Below are positions 57,247-64,000 of a DNA stretch of 64,000 nucleotides, in pieces; within the stretch, counting starts at the first letter, position 1, and every line of letters begins with the position of its first letter. The DNA comes from an uncultured Clostridia bacterium (lineage in GTDB: Bacteria; Bacillota; Clostridia; Oscillospirales; Oscillospiraceae). The DNA is taken from positions 1 to 64,000 of the forward strand of contig CAMWFH010000012.1 of assembly GCA_947173485.1 (NCBI GenBank). The letters are read 5' to 3'. The position numbers and the translations under genes are program-made. The notes under the pieces are model-generated. The model ran no database searches and had not been told where the DNA came from. It was given only the letters and a program-made list of their open reading frames with translations.

Positions 57247-58677
57247 ATGGAAAGAAACGGCTATATCTCACCCCTCTCCACCCGCTACGCCAGCGGCGAG
57301 ATGCAGTATCTGTTCTCCCAGGAGCACAAATTCCGCACCTGGCGGAAGCTGTGGATCGCCCTGGCCAAGAGCGAGCAGGCGCTGGGCCTGCCGATCACCG
57401 ATGAGCAGATCGCCCAGCTGGTCGCCCACGCCGAGGACATCAACTACGACGTGGCCGAGGCCCGGGAGCGGGAGGTCCGCCACGATGTGATGAGCCACGT
57501 CTACGCCTACGGCCAGCAGTGTCCCGCGGCGGAGGGGATCATCCACCTGGGGGCCACCTCCTGCTATGTGGGGGACAACACGGACCTCCTCATCCTCCGG
57601 GACGCCTCCCAGCTGGTCCTGCGCAAATGCGCCCAGGTCCTGCGGAACCTGGCGGCCTTCGCAGAGCGCTACAAGGACCTGCCCTGCCTGGGCTACACCC
57701 ACCTCCAGCCCGCCCAGCTGACCACCGTGGGCAAGCGGGCCACCCTGTGGATGAACGAGCTGGTCATGGACATGGAGAATTTGGAGTTCCAGCTGCGCCA
57801 GCTGAAAATGCGGAGCATCAAGGGGGCCACCGGCACCCAGGCCAGCTTTTTGGAGCTGTTCGAGGGGGACGGGGAGAAGGTCAAGGCACTGGAAGTGTTG
57901 GTGGCCAAGGAGATGGGCTTCGATGCCTGCATCCCCGTCACCGGCCAGACCTACTCCCGAAAGGTGGACGCCTACTTCCTGGGGGCCCTCTCCGGCATCG
58001 CCCAGAGTGCCTACAAGTTCGCGGCGGACCTGCGGGTCCTGCAATCCTATGAGGAGATGGAGGAGCCCTTCGAGAGCAAGCAGATCGGGTCCTCCGCCAT
58101 GCCCTACAAGCGCAACCCCATGCGCTGCGAGCGCATCTGCGCCCTGGCCCGCTATGTGATGGCGGACGCCCTGAACCCGGCCCTCACCGCCTCCAGCCAG
58201 TGGTTCGAGCGGACCCTGGACGACAGCGCCAATAAGCGCATCGCCGTGGCGGAGGCTTTCCTGGCGGTGGACGCCATTTTGGAGATCTATATCAACGTCA
58301 CCGCCGCCCCAGTGATCCACGAGAAGGTCATCCGCCGGCGGGTGATGGAGAAGCTGCCCTTCATGGCGACGGAGAACATCATGATGGAGGCCGTGAAGCG
58401 AGGCGGCAGCCGCCAGGCCCTCCACGAGATCCTGCGCAAGCACTCCCACGCCGCCGCCTACCGGGTGAAGGAGGAGGACGGGGTCAACGACCTCTTGGAG
58501 CGCATCGCCAACGACCCGGCTGTCCCCCTGACGATGGAGGAGATCTGCGCCCATCTGATCCCGGAGCAGTATGTAGGCCGGGCCCCGGAACAGACGGCGG
58601 AGTTCCTGGCCGAGACCATCGGACCGGTCCTGGCCCGCTACCCCGACGAGGGCCGCCAGGCGGAGCTGAAAGTCTGA
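57247..58677 (+). CDS. purB: Adenylosuccinate lyase
   Basis: The 476-residue enzyme acts twice in purine synthesis, splitting SAICAR and adenylosuccinate. It begins MERNGYISPLSTRYASGEM and has the fumarase-family signature GSSAMPYKRNPMRCE and catalytic His regions (GYTHLQPAQ). ATG 57247 is chosen because GAGGAGG lies four bases upstream and it matches family N-termini; the ATG at 57211 is in frame but less likely. It precedes the AICAR formyltransferase gene. Confidence 0.95.
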   Translation: MERNGYISPLSTRYASGEMQYLFSQEHKFRTWRKLWIALAKSEQALGLPITDEQIAQLVAHAEDINYDVAEAREREVRHDVMSHVYAYGQQCPAAEGIIHLGATSCYVGDNTDLLILRDASQLVLRKCAQVLRNLAAFAERYKDLPCLGYTHLQPAQLTTVGKRATLWMNELVMDMENLEFQLRQLKMRSIKGATGTQASFLELFEGDGEKVKALEVLVAKEMGFDACIPVTGQTYSRKVDAYFLGALSGIAQSAYKFAADLRVLQSYEEMEEPFESKQIGSSAMPYKRNPMRCERICALARYVMADALNPALTASSQWFERTLDDSANKRIAVAEAFLAVDAILEIYINVTAAPVIHEKVIRRRVMEKLPFMATENIMMEAVKRGGSRQALHEILRKHSHAAAYRVKEEDGVNDLLERIANDPAVPLTMEEICAHLIPEQYVGRAPEQTAEFLAETIGPVLARYPDEGRQAELKV

Positions 58678-58751
58678 CCCCCGCGTTCAACACCGATCAG
58701 TACATATCATCATAGATGTATGAGCAACGACTATAGCAAAAGGAAGGATGT

Positions 58752-59942
58752 ATGACCATGCAGGAGTTAGAGTTGAAGTATGGCTGCAACCCCAATCAGA
58801 TGCCTGCCAAGATCTTTATGCGCAGCGGGGAAGACGTGCCGGTGCAGATCCTCAATGGACGGCCCGGATACATCAATTTCCTGGACGCCTTCAACGGCTG
58901 GCAGCTGGTACGGGAGCTGAAGGCGGCGCTGGGGCTGCCTGCCGCCACCACCTTTAAGCATGTATCCCCCACCTCCGCCGCCATCGGCCTGCCCCTGGAC
59001 GCGGCCTTGAAGCGGGCGTGCTTCGTGGACGACGTGCCGGAGCTGGACGCCTCCCCCTTGGCCTGTGCCTACGCCAGGGCCAGAGGTACCGACCGCCTGT
59101 GCGCCTTTGGGGACTGGACCGCCCTCAGCGATGTCTGTGACGCCACCACCGCCCAGCTGGTGGCCAAGGAGGTCTCTGACGGCATCATCGCCCCGGGCTA
59201 CACGCCGGAGGCCCTGGAGATCCTCAAGGCCAAGCGGGGCGGGAACTACAGCATCGTGCAGATCGACCCGGACTATGCCCCCGGCGAGATGGAGACCCGG
59301 GAGGTGTTCGGCGTCACCTTCGTCCAGCGGCGCAACGATATCGTCATCGACCGCTCCCTCCTGGACAACATCGTCACCCACAATAAGAACCTGCCGGAGC
59401 AGGCCAAGCGGGACCTGATCGTGGCGATGATCACCCTGAAATACACCCAGTCCAACGCCGTCTGCCTCGCCACCGATGGCCAGGTCATCGGCGTGGGGGC
59501 CGGCCAGCAGAGCCGCATCCACTGCACCCGCCTAGCCTCCAACAAGGCGGACACCTGGCGCATCCGGCAGCATCCCAAGGTACTGGACCTGCCCTTCCTG
59601 CCCACGATCGGCCGCCCGGAGCGGGACAACGTGATCGACAGCTATATCAACGGCGGCGTGGAGGACGTCTGCGCCCCCGGTTACTGGCCGAAGTATTTCA
59701 CCTGCCGGCCCCAGCCCCTGTCCGACTGGGAGAAGCGGGCCATGATGGCCAAGAACACCAACGTGGTCCTAGCCAGCGATGCTTTCTTCCCCTTCCCGGA
59801 CAACGTGGAGCAGGCCCAGCGCAGCGGTGTGCGCTATATCGCCCAGCCCGGCGGCTCCATCCGGGACGACCTGGTCATCGCCGCCTGCGAGGACTATGAT
59901 ATGGTCATGGCCTTCACCGGCACCCGGCTCTTCACCCACTGA
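58752..59942 (+). CDS. purH: AICAR formyltransferase (stand-alone)
   Basis: The 396-residue protein has only the formyltransferase half of PurH: LKYGCNPNQ, FLDAFNGWQLVREL, the catalytic Lys-His in TFKHVSPTSAAIGL, SNAVCLATDGQVIGVGAGQQSR, and QPGGSIRDD. The MGS-like IMP cyclohydrolase domain is absent, so another protein must close the ring. It follows purB by about 75 bases with a GGAAGGAT site. Confidence 0.9.
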   Translation: MTMQELELKYGCNPNQMPAKIFMRSGEDVPVQILNGRPGYINFLDAFNGWQLVRELKAALGLPAATTFKHVSPTSAAIGLPLDAALKRACFVDDVPELDASPLACAYARARGTDRLCAFGDWTALSDVCDATTAQLVAKEVSDGIIAPGYTPEALEILKAKRGGNYSIVQIDPDYAPGEMETREVFGVTFVQRRNDIVIDRSLLDNIVTHNKNLPEQAKRDLIVAMITLKYTQSNAVCLATDGQVIGVGAGQQSRIHCTRLASNKADTWRIRQHPKVLDLPFLPTIGRPERDNVIDSYINGGVEDVCAPGYWPKYFTCRPQPLSDWEKRAMMAKNTNVVLASDAFFPFPDNVEQAQRSGVRYIAQPGGSIRDDLVIAACEDYDMVMAFTGTRLFTH

Positions 59943-59967
59943 GGCCCGCCTTTGCCCTATCGAGGTC

Positions 59968-59996
59968 TTGCAAAACGGCGAAAAATGGGGTATACT
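59968..59996 (+). promoter_or_regulatory. Promoter of the DUF1858 gene
   Basis: TTGCAA (59968-59973), a 17-base spacer, TATACT (59991-59996). Confidence 0.7.
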
Positions 59997-60026
59997 ATCC
60001 GCAACAACACCAAGGAGGTCTGACCA

Positions 60027-60227
60027 ATGGTCAACATCACGAAAGACACCATCATCGGCGATATCCTGGACATCGCTCCCCAGACGGCCCCTATCTTCCT
60101 CTCCATCGGTATGCACTGCTTAGGCTGCCCCAGCAGCCGGGGCGAGACCGTGGAGCAGGCCTGCGCCGTCCACAAAGTGGACGTGGAGGGCCTCCTGCGG
60201 GCCGTGAACGAGGCGGCCAACGCCTGA
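60027..60227 (+). CDS. DUF1858 domain-containing protein
   Basis: The 66-residue protein has the DUF1858 pattern ITKDTIIGDILDIAPQTAPI and the redox-type pair in GMHCLGCPSS. The domain is linked to hybrid-cluster proteins and sulfur/redox chemistry; the stand-alone form may be a small thiol protein. AAGGAGGT precedes the ATG. It is monocistronic with its own promoter and is followed by a hairpin. Confidence 0.9.
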   Translation: MVNITKDTIIGDILDIAPQTAPIFLSIGMHCLGCPSSRGETVEQACAVHKVDVEGLLRAVNEAANA

Positions 60228-60239
60228 GATCGCAAAAAG

Positions 60240-60273
60240 CAGCGGCACATGGAGATCGATCCATGTGCCGCTG
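60240..60273. terminator. Hairpin after the DUF1858 gene
   Basis: A 13-bp perfect stem (60240-60252 with 60261-60273) with an 8-base loop. There is no clear T-run on the plus side; a U-run exists only for leftward transcripts. Confidence 0.55.
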
Positions 60274-60301
60274 TGTCATACCGGGAAAGGAGAGAGGCAC
60301 T

Positions 60302-60682
60302 GTGAAAAAATGGTTTGGATGTGCGCTTGTGACAGCGATCTGCATACTGTTAGTTGGATGTACGAGGCCAGCGTTTGAAGGCGAAGTGACAAAGATCTAT
60401 TGGAATGATGATAACGAGATCGTTGCCTTTACACTTAGATCGAGCAAGGGGAAAAGCAGACGCTTCTTTTTGGCAGAGGATGCCGGATTTTATATCGACT
60501 CCGACAGTGTCAGCGAGGAAGACTTCTGGCAGCGATTTCAACTAGGGACAAATGTTTTTGTTGTCTATACTTCTCAAAAGAAAACCGTGACCACCAGCAA
60601 TGGCAAGAAGGTCAGGGCTCACGAATCCGACCATATCAATATAATACTATATGAGATGCCGATTCAAAAAAACAAGATGTGA
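60302..60682 (+). CDS. Small hypothetical lipoprotein (126 aa)
   Basis: The GTG at 60302 follows AAAGGAGAGA and opens a lipoprotein signal peptide (VKKWFGCALVTAICILLVGC) with lipobox LVGC. The mature part is hydrophilic and beta-rich (GEVTKIYWNDDNEIVAFTL), with no known domain. Base composition is more AT-rich than the surroundings. It lies between DUF1858 and the OLE RNA promoter. Confidence 0.7.
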   Translation: MKKWFGCALVTAICILLVGCTRPAFEGEVTKIYWNDDNEIVAFTLRSSKGKSRRFFLAEDAGFYIDSDSVSEEDFWQRFQLGTNVFVVYTSQKKTVTTSNGKKVRAHESDHINIILYEMPIQKNKM

Positions 60683-60720
60683 ATGATCCATAAAAATATG
60701 CACGATCGTTTGTATACCAC

Positions 60721-60749
60721 TTGCCAAGGGAGCGGAAATATGGTATAGT
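60721..60749 (+). promoter_or_regulatory. Promoter of the OLE RNA
   Basis: TTGCCA (60721-60726), a 17-base spacer, TATAGT (60744-60749). Confidence 0.75.
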
Positions 60750-60755
60750 ACCTAC

Positions 60756-61411
60756 TGTTGAGCAGCGGCGCAGTATCCTAGTCGGATCTGCCGTTCCTGA
60801 AGAAGGGCCTAAAAATCCTTAAAAGGGCATATCTGTGAAACCGTTGGTGCCTGCTTCTTACGCCCAGTTTGGGGTGGGTGCTGATGGGAAGCGCGCGGTA
60901 CACTGCGCGCTTGCGGCGGTAGGGCGTTCCCCAATGGCATGGGACAACGGCCCCTGCCGCCGTGGAGACCTGATCTTGTGCGCGGGCGTACTCCCCTGGT
61001 GGTAAAGCGACCCGTGTACGACTCAGGCTTGAACCCGTGTTGCGGTGCTACCCGGCCTGGAGCCGTGAACGCTGTGCGCGGTGTAGCCTGCCTTGCGTGG
61101 GCATGGCGGGATAGGGGATCTACCCAGGACCTCCCTGGCCAGGGAAGTCCTGCTATCGCCCCTTGAAACCATGGCTGCAAAAGAGGATAGGGAACGGTAA
61201 GACTGTTGTGGAAAGCACCTAGGCTGTCCCATCCGGGGGCAGACGGGGGATTGCAGTGCGGACTAAGTGGCGATCGGGTCCCGCGGCGGGCAACACCGCG
61301 GCTGGGCGCTGAAAGGGAAACCACCTCATTCGGCAACGAGGGGCGCACCCAGGGGAAAACCAACCCGTACCTAAGCCGTAAGATTAATCCCGTCTGCTGC
61401 CGATGCTCATC
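60756..61411 (+). ncRNA. ole: OLE (Ornate Large Extremophilic) RNA
   Basis: About 650 nt without a credible gene, immediately upstream of oapA and dxs, the known genomic setting of OLE RNA. The ends pair: GAGCAGCGGCGCAG (60760-60773) with CTGCTGCCGATGCTC (61394-61408). Internal hairpins include AGCGCGC/GCGCGCT (60890-60896 with 60905-60911) and 61126-61130/61147-61151. OLE RNA forms a membrane ribonucleoprotein with OapA in Gram-positive anaerobes and alkaliphiles and affects stress and metal tolerance. Class assignment rests on position, size and fold, not on a database search. Confidence 0.8.
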
Positions 61412-61458
61412 TACCATCGTTTCTATTTTTCTATATTTTCATATGGAGAGAGCGCGTT

Positions 61459-62019
61459 TTGGAAAAAAGCAGTGACATAAAAAAGAAAAAAAAGAAGCCG
61501 GGTGGAGGCATCCCCTGGGCGATACGGGTCTTTCTGGTCTCCGTCGCCCTTTCCGCCGTATTGAGCCTACTGTCTAACCGCGCCCTGGACGGGGCCGGAT
61601 TGCCGGTGGCTTTTTTGGTATTGATAGGGTTCATCGCCCTGGGCATCCTGTTCGACATCGTGGGGGTGGCCGTCACGGCGGCGGACCCCAAGCCCTTCCA
61701 CTCCATGGCGGCCCACCGGGAGAAGGGCGCCCGGGAGGCCCTGCGGCTCCTGCGCAGCGCCGGCCAGGTCAGTTCTTTCTGTAACGATGTGGTGGGGGAC
61801 ATCTGCGGCATCGTCAGCGGCACCACCGCCGCCGTCATCGTCACCGCCCTCCAGGACGGCTTTGGCCTGCCCTCGGTCCTCCTCAGCCTGGTGGTCACAT
61901 CGCTGGTGTCCGGCCTGACCATCGGCGGCAAGGCCCTGGGGAAGGCGCTGGCCCTGGAGAAGAGTACAGAGGTGGTCCACACGGTGGGCCGGGTATTGGC
62001 CGTTTTCTCGAAGCAGTGA
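61459..62019 (+). CDS. oapA: OLE-associated membrane protein OapA
   Basis: The 186-residue protein has a Lys-rich cytoplasmic N-terminus and four hydrophobic segments (WAIRVFLVSVALSAVLSLL; LPVAFLVLIGFIALGILFDI; a Gly/Ala-rich third; VLLSLVVTSLVSGLTI), with DPKPFHSMAA and CNDVVGDICGIVSGT between them. Homologues are sometimes labelled CorB-like Mg2+/Co2+ transporters. OapA binds OLE RNA at the membrane. TTG start at 61459, eight bases after GGAGAG. Confidence 0.88.
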   Translation: MEKSSDIKKKKKKPGGGIPWAIRVFLVSVALSAVLSLLSNRALDGAGLPVAFLVLIGFIALGILFDIVGVAVTAADPKPFHSMAAHREKGAREALRLLRSAGQVSSFCNDVVGDICGIVSGTTAAVIVTALQDGFGLPSVLLSLVVTSLVSGLTIGGKALGKALALEKSTEVVHTVGRVLAVFSKQ

Positions 62020-62050
62020 CGGCCGCCGTATCGGGCAAAAGGAGTAGAGC

Positions 62051-63901
62051 TTGATCGTAGAGACTATCACATCCCCAGAGGACGTCAAAAAATTGGACCG
62101 CCGGGAGCTGGATACCCTCTGTCAGGAGCTGCGGGAGCTGCTGATCGAGAAGGTCTCCCAGACCGGCGGGCATCTGGCCTCCAACTTAGGGGCCGTAGAG
62201 CTGACGGTGGCCATCCACCGGGTGTTCGACACGGCGGAGGACCGGCTGGTCTTTGACGTGGGCCACCAGTGCTATGTCCATAAGCTCCTGACAGGCCGGC
62301 GGGACCGGTTCGATACCCTGCGCCAGTTCGGCGGCATCGCCGGCTTCCCCAAGCCGGAGGAGAGCATCCACGATGCCTTCATCGCCGGCCACGCCTCCAA
62401 CTCGATCTCCGTGGCCCTGGGGCTGGCCCGGGCCAGGACCCGTCTGGGGCAGTCCCACAGCGTGCTGGCCCTGATTGGCGACGGCGCCCTGACCGGCGGA
62501 CTGAGCTACGAGGGCCTCAACGACGCCGGGGCCTCCGGCGAGCCGCTGATCGTCATCCTCAACGACAACGGGATGTCCATCGACCCCAACGTAGGCAGCC
62601 TGTCCTCCTACCTGGCCCGTATCCGCACACGGGCCAGCTACTATACCTTCAAGAAGTGGTACCACGCCGTCATGAAGAAGCTCCCCGGCGGCCAGCGGCT
62701 CTACCGGTTCAACCACGCGATCAAGACCGCGGTGAAAAAGTGCTTCTATCCCTGCACCATGTTCGAGGATATGGGCTTCACCTATCTGGGCCCGGTGGAT
62801 GGGCACAACATCGGCCGCCTGAGCAATACCCTCTCCTGGGCCAGGGACCTCCACTGTCCCGTCATCGTCCATGTCCGCACCCAGAAGGGGAGGGGGTACG
62901 CCCCCGCTGAGCGGGACCCTGACCGCTACCACGGCGTGGCCCCCTTCGACCCGTCTATAGGGGTAGAGAGCAGCAAAAAGCTGGACTTCTCCGCCGTCTT
63001 TGGAGAGACGCTGCTGTCCCTGGCCCACGAGGAGAGGCGGGTCTGCGCCGTCTGCGCCGCCATGGCCGAGGGCACGGGGCTGGCGGACTTCGCCCGGCAG
63101 CTGCCGGACCGGTTCTTTGATGTGGGCATCGCGGAGGGCCACGCAGTGGCCCTGGCCGGGGGACTGGCCAAGGGGGGCATGATTCCCGTTTTCGCGGTGT
63201 ACTCCACCTTCCTCCAGCGGGGGTTCGATATGATCTGCCACGATGTGGCCCTGCAAAACCTCCATGTGGTCTTTGCGGTGGACCGGGCGGGCCTGGTGGG
63301 GGCCGATGGCGCCACCCACCACGGCGTCCAGGACATCGCCTTCCTCTCCACGATCCCCAACCTGACCATCCTGGCCCCCGCCAGCTTCCAGGAGCTGCGG
63401 GATATGCTGCGGCAGGCGGTGCTGTATACCGATGGACCGGTGGCAGTCCGCTACCCCCGGGGCGGCCAGGGCCGCTACAGGGAGGGCTGGAACGCCCGGG
63501 ACATCACCCTGCTGCAACGGGGGCAGGATGTGACCCTGCTGTCCTACGGCCCCCTGGTCGAGGAGGCCATGACCGCGGCCGAGATGCTGACAGGGGAGGG
63601 GGTGTCGGTGGAGCTGATCAAGCTCAACACCCTGGCCCCTTTGATGAGCGAGCAGGTCTACTACAGCGTGCAAAAGACCGGCCGTCTGGTGGTGGTGGAG
63701 GACTGCTTCACCGCCGGGTCCATCGGGCAGCAGATGGTGGCGGATATGGAGGAGCATTGGGCGATGTCCGCCCAGGTGCGGCTGCTCAACCTGGGCGACC
63801 AGTTCATCGCCCAGGGGTCAGTGCCGGAGCTGCGGCACAGCGTGGGGATCGATGCCAGGGGCATCGTCAAGGCGGTCCGGGAGGTGATGCGGCGTGGCTA
63901 A
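62051..63901 (+). CDS. dxs: 1-deoxy-D-xylulose-5-phosphate synthase
   Basis: The 616-residue thiamine-diphosphate enzyme starts the MEP isoprenoid pathway from pyruvate and glyceraldehyde-3-phosphate. It has LVFDVGHQCYVHKLLTGR, the ThDP motif GDGALTGGLSYEGLN, DNGMSIDPNVG and the transketolase-like YSTFLQRGFDMICHD. TTG start at 62051 after AAAGGAG. With ispH elsewhere in the window, two MEP steps are encoded here. It overlaps tlyA by 8 bases. Confidence 0.96.
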   Translation: MIVETITSPEDVKKLDRRELDTLCQELRELLIEKVSQTGGHLASNLGAVELTVAIHRVFDTAEDRLVFDVGHQCYVHKLLTGRRDRFDTLRQFGGIAGFPKPEESIHDAFIAGHASNSISVALGLARARTRLGQSHSVLALIGDGALTGGLSYEGLNDAGASGEPLIVILNDNGMSIDPNVGSLSSYLARIRTRASYYTFKKWYHAVMKKLPGGQRLYRFNHAIKTAVKKCFYPCTMFEDMGFTYLGPVDGHNIGRLSNTLSWARDLHCPVIVHVRTQKGRGYAPAERDPDRYHGVAPFDPSIGVESSKKLDFSAVFGETLLSLAHEERRVCAVCAAMAEGTGLADFARQLPDRFFDVGIAEGHAVALAGGLAKGGMIPVFAVYSTFLQRGFDMICHDVALQNLHVVFAVDRAGLVGADGATHHGVQDIAFLSTIPNLTILAPASFQELRDMLRQAVLYTDGPVAVRYPRGGQGRYREGWNARDITLLQRGQDVTLLSYGPLVEEAMTAAEMLTGEGVSVELIKLNTLAPLMSEQVYYSVQKTGRLVVVEDCFTAGSIGQQMVADMEEHWAMSAQVRLLNLGDQFIAQGSVPELRHSVGIDARGIVKAVREVMRRG

Positions 63902-64000
63902 GGCGCGGCTGGACGTGCTACTGGCCGAGCGGCACCTGGCGGAGAGCCGCCAGAAGGCCCAGGCCCTCATCATGTGCGGGCAGGTCTATGTGGACGGACA
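63894..64000 (+). CDS. tlyA: TlyA-type rRNA methyltransferase/hemolysin, N-terminal part (3' truncated)
   Basis: The GTG at 63894, inside the end of dxs, opens MAKARLDVLLAERHLAESRQ.., an S4 RNA-binding domain as in TlyA, a 2'-O-methyltransferase for 16S and 23S rRNA. The frame runs off the window at residue 35. The order dxs-tlyA is common in Firmicutes. Confidence 0.85.
   Translation, partial: MAKARLDVLLAERHLAESRQKAQALIMCGQVYVDG

Noticed and set aside
60809..61417. A 202-codon open frame on the minus strand opposite the OLE RNA
   Set aside because: No domain or ribosome-binding site. The promoter, paired ends and the oapA/dxs context support a plus-strand structured RNA.
1..64000. tRNA or rRNA genes
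   Set aside because: No cloverleaf-like or rRNA-like stretch was recognised by reading; a tRNAscan-SE or rRNA model search would be decisive.

Overview
The window looks like chromosomal DNA of a GC-rich, anaerobic, spore-forming Firmicute. The Oscillospiraceae (Oscillibacter, Dysosmobacter, Flavonifractor and relatives) fit best. The evidence is GC-rich codon use, sporulation genes (YtfJ, SpoVM, an SPOCS/DUF3794-LysM protein, a DacF-like carboxypeptidase), an IspH-S1 fusion, AICAR formyltransferase without a cyclohydrolase half, Gram-positive type SbcCD and ScpAB, and strong Shine-Dalgarno sites with frequent GTG and TTG starts. The taxon is inferred from gene content only; no rRNA or tRNA gene was recognised. 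Promoters are unusually readable: most have a TTGxxx box, a spacer of exactly 17 and a TATAxT-like box.

Layout. 1-7500: the tail of a PLP enzyme, a ribbon-helix-helix-like protein coupled to threonine synthase, rimM-trmD, a FAD/Rieske oxidoreductase, a cation antiporter divergent from a LysR regulator, and ribosomal protein L31. 7600-10500: hflX, then a small-gene island with a divergent XRE-type switch and two tandem copies of a candidate type I toxin-antitoxin locus. 10500-15800: a U32 peptidase and mltG, a Cys/Gly repeat protein, and two glycosyltransferases. 15900-25300: phenylacetate-CoA ligase with an aminotransferase, a yigZ/GNAT/coaW group, pncB-cls-cobA and a zinc ribbon. 25300-33700: two lipoproteins, an AraC/DUF2000 pair divergent from an MBL-alcohol dehydrogenase-aldehyde dehydrogenase operon, and an S-layer protein with an HExxH motif. 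33700-48850: sbcDC, then a long rightward housekeeping run: M50 protease, scpA, scpB, DUF2953, ytfJ, dacF, rluB, rpiR, a flavoprotein, cmk, plsC and ispH-rpsA. 48900-56660: leftward genes for a DivIVA-like protein, ruvCA, a sporulation group (small membrane protein, spoVM, SPOCS-LysM), an Rpn nuclease, an MFS pump with a leader peptide, tfoX and asnA. 56660-64000: a structured leader, purB, AICAR formyltransferase, DUF1858, a lipoprotein, a long RNA matching OLE RNA by position and architecture, oapA, dxs and the start of tlyA.

The strongest candidate for an undescribed system is at 9717-10431. Two units in tandem each carry a 31-residue hydrophobic peptide gene on the minus strand, with its own promoter and a long leader. 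Facing it is a short plus-strand RNA from a perfect consensus promoter, and both transcripts share one bidirectional terminator. The two peptides are identical although their genes differ at two synonymous sites, and the terminator stem shows a compensatory base-pair change. Together these argue for selection on both peptide and RNA structure.

Other noteworthy items are the OLE RNA/OapA pair before dxs, an internal ribosome-binding site and promoter within ispH-rpsA, a leader peptide whose stop codon lies in a hairpin before an efflux pump, a GNAT gene whose natural start seems to be ACG, and an unassigned structured RNA region before purB. No CRISPR array, insertion sequence or prophage was seen.
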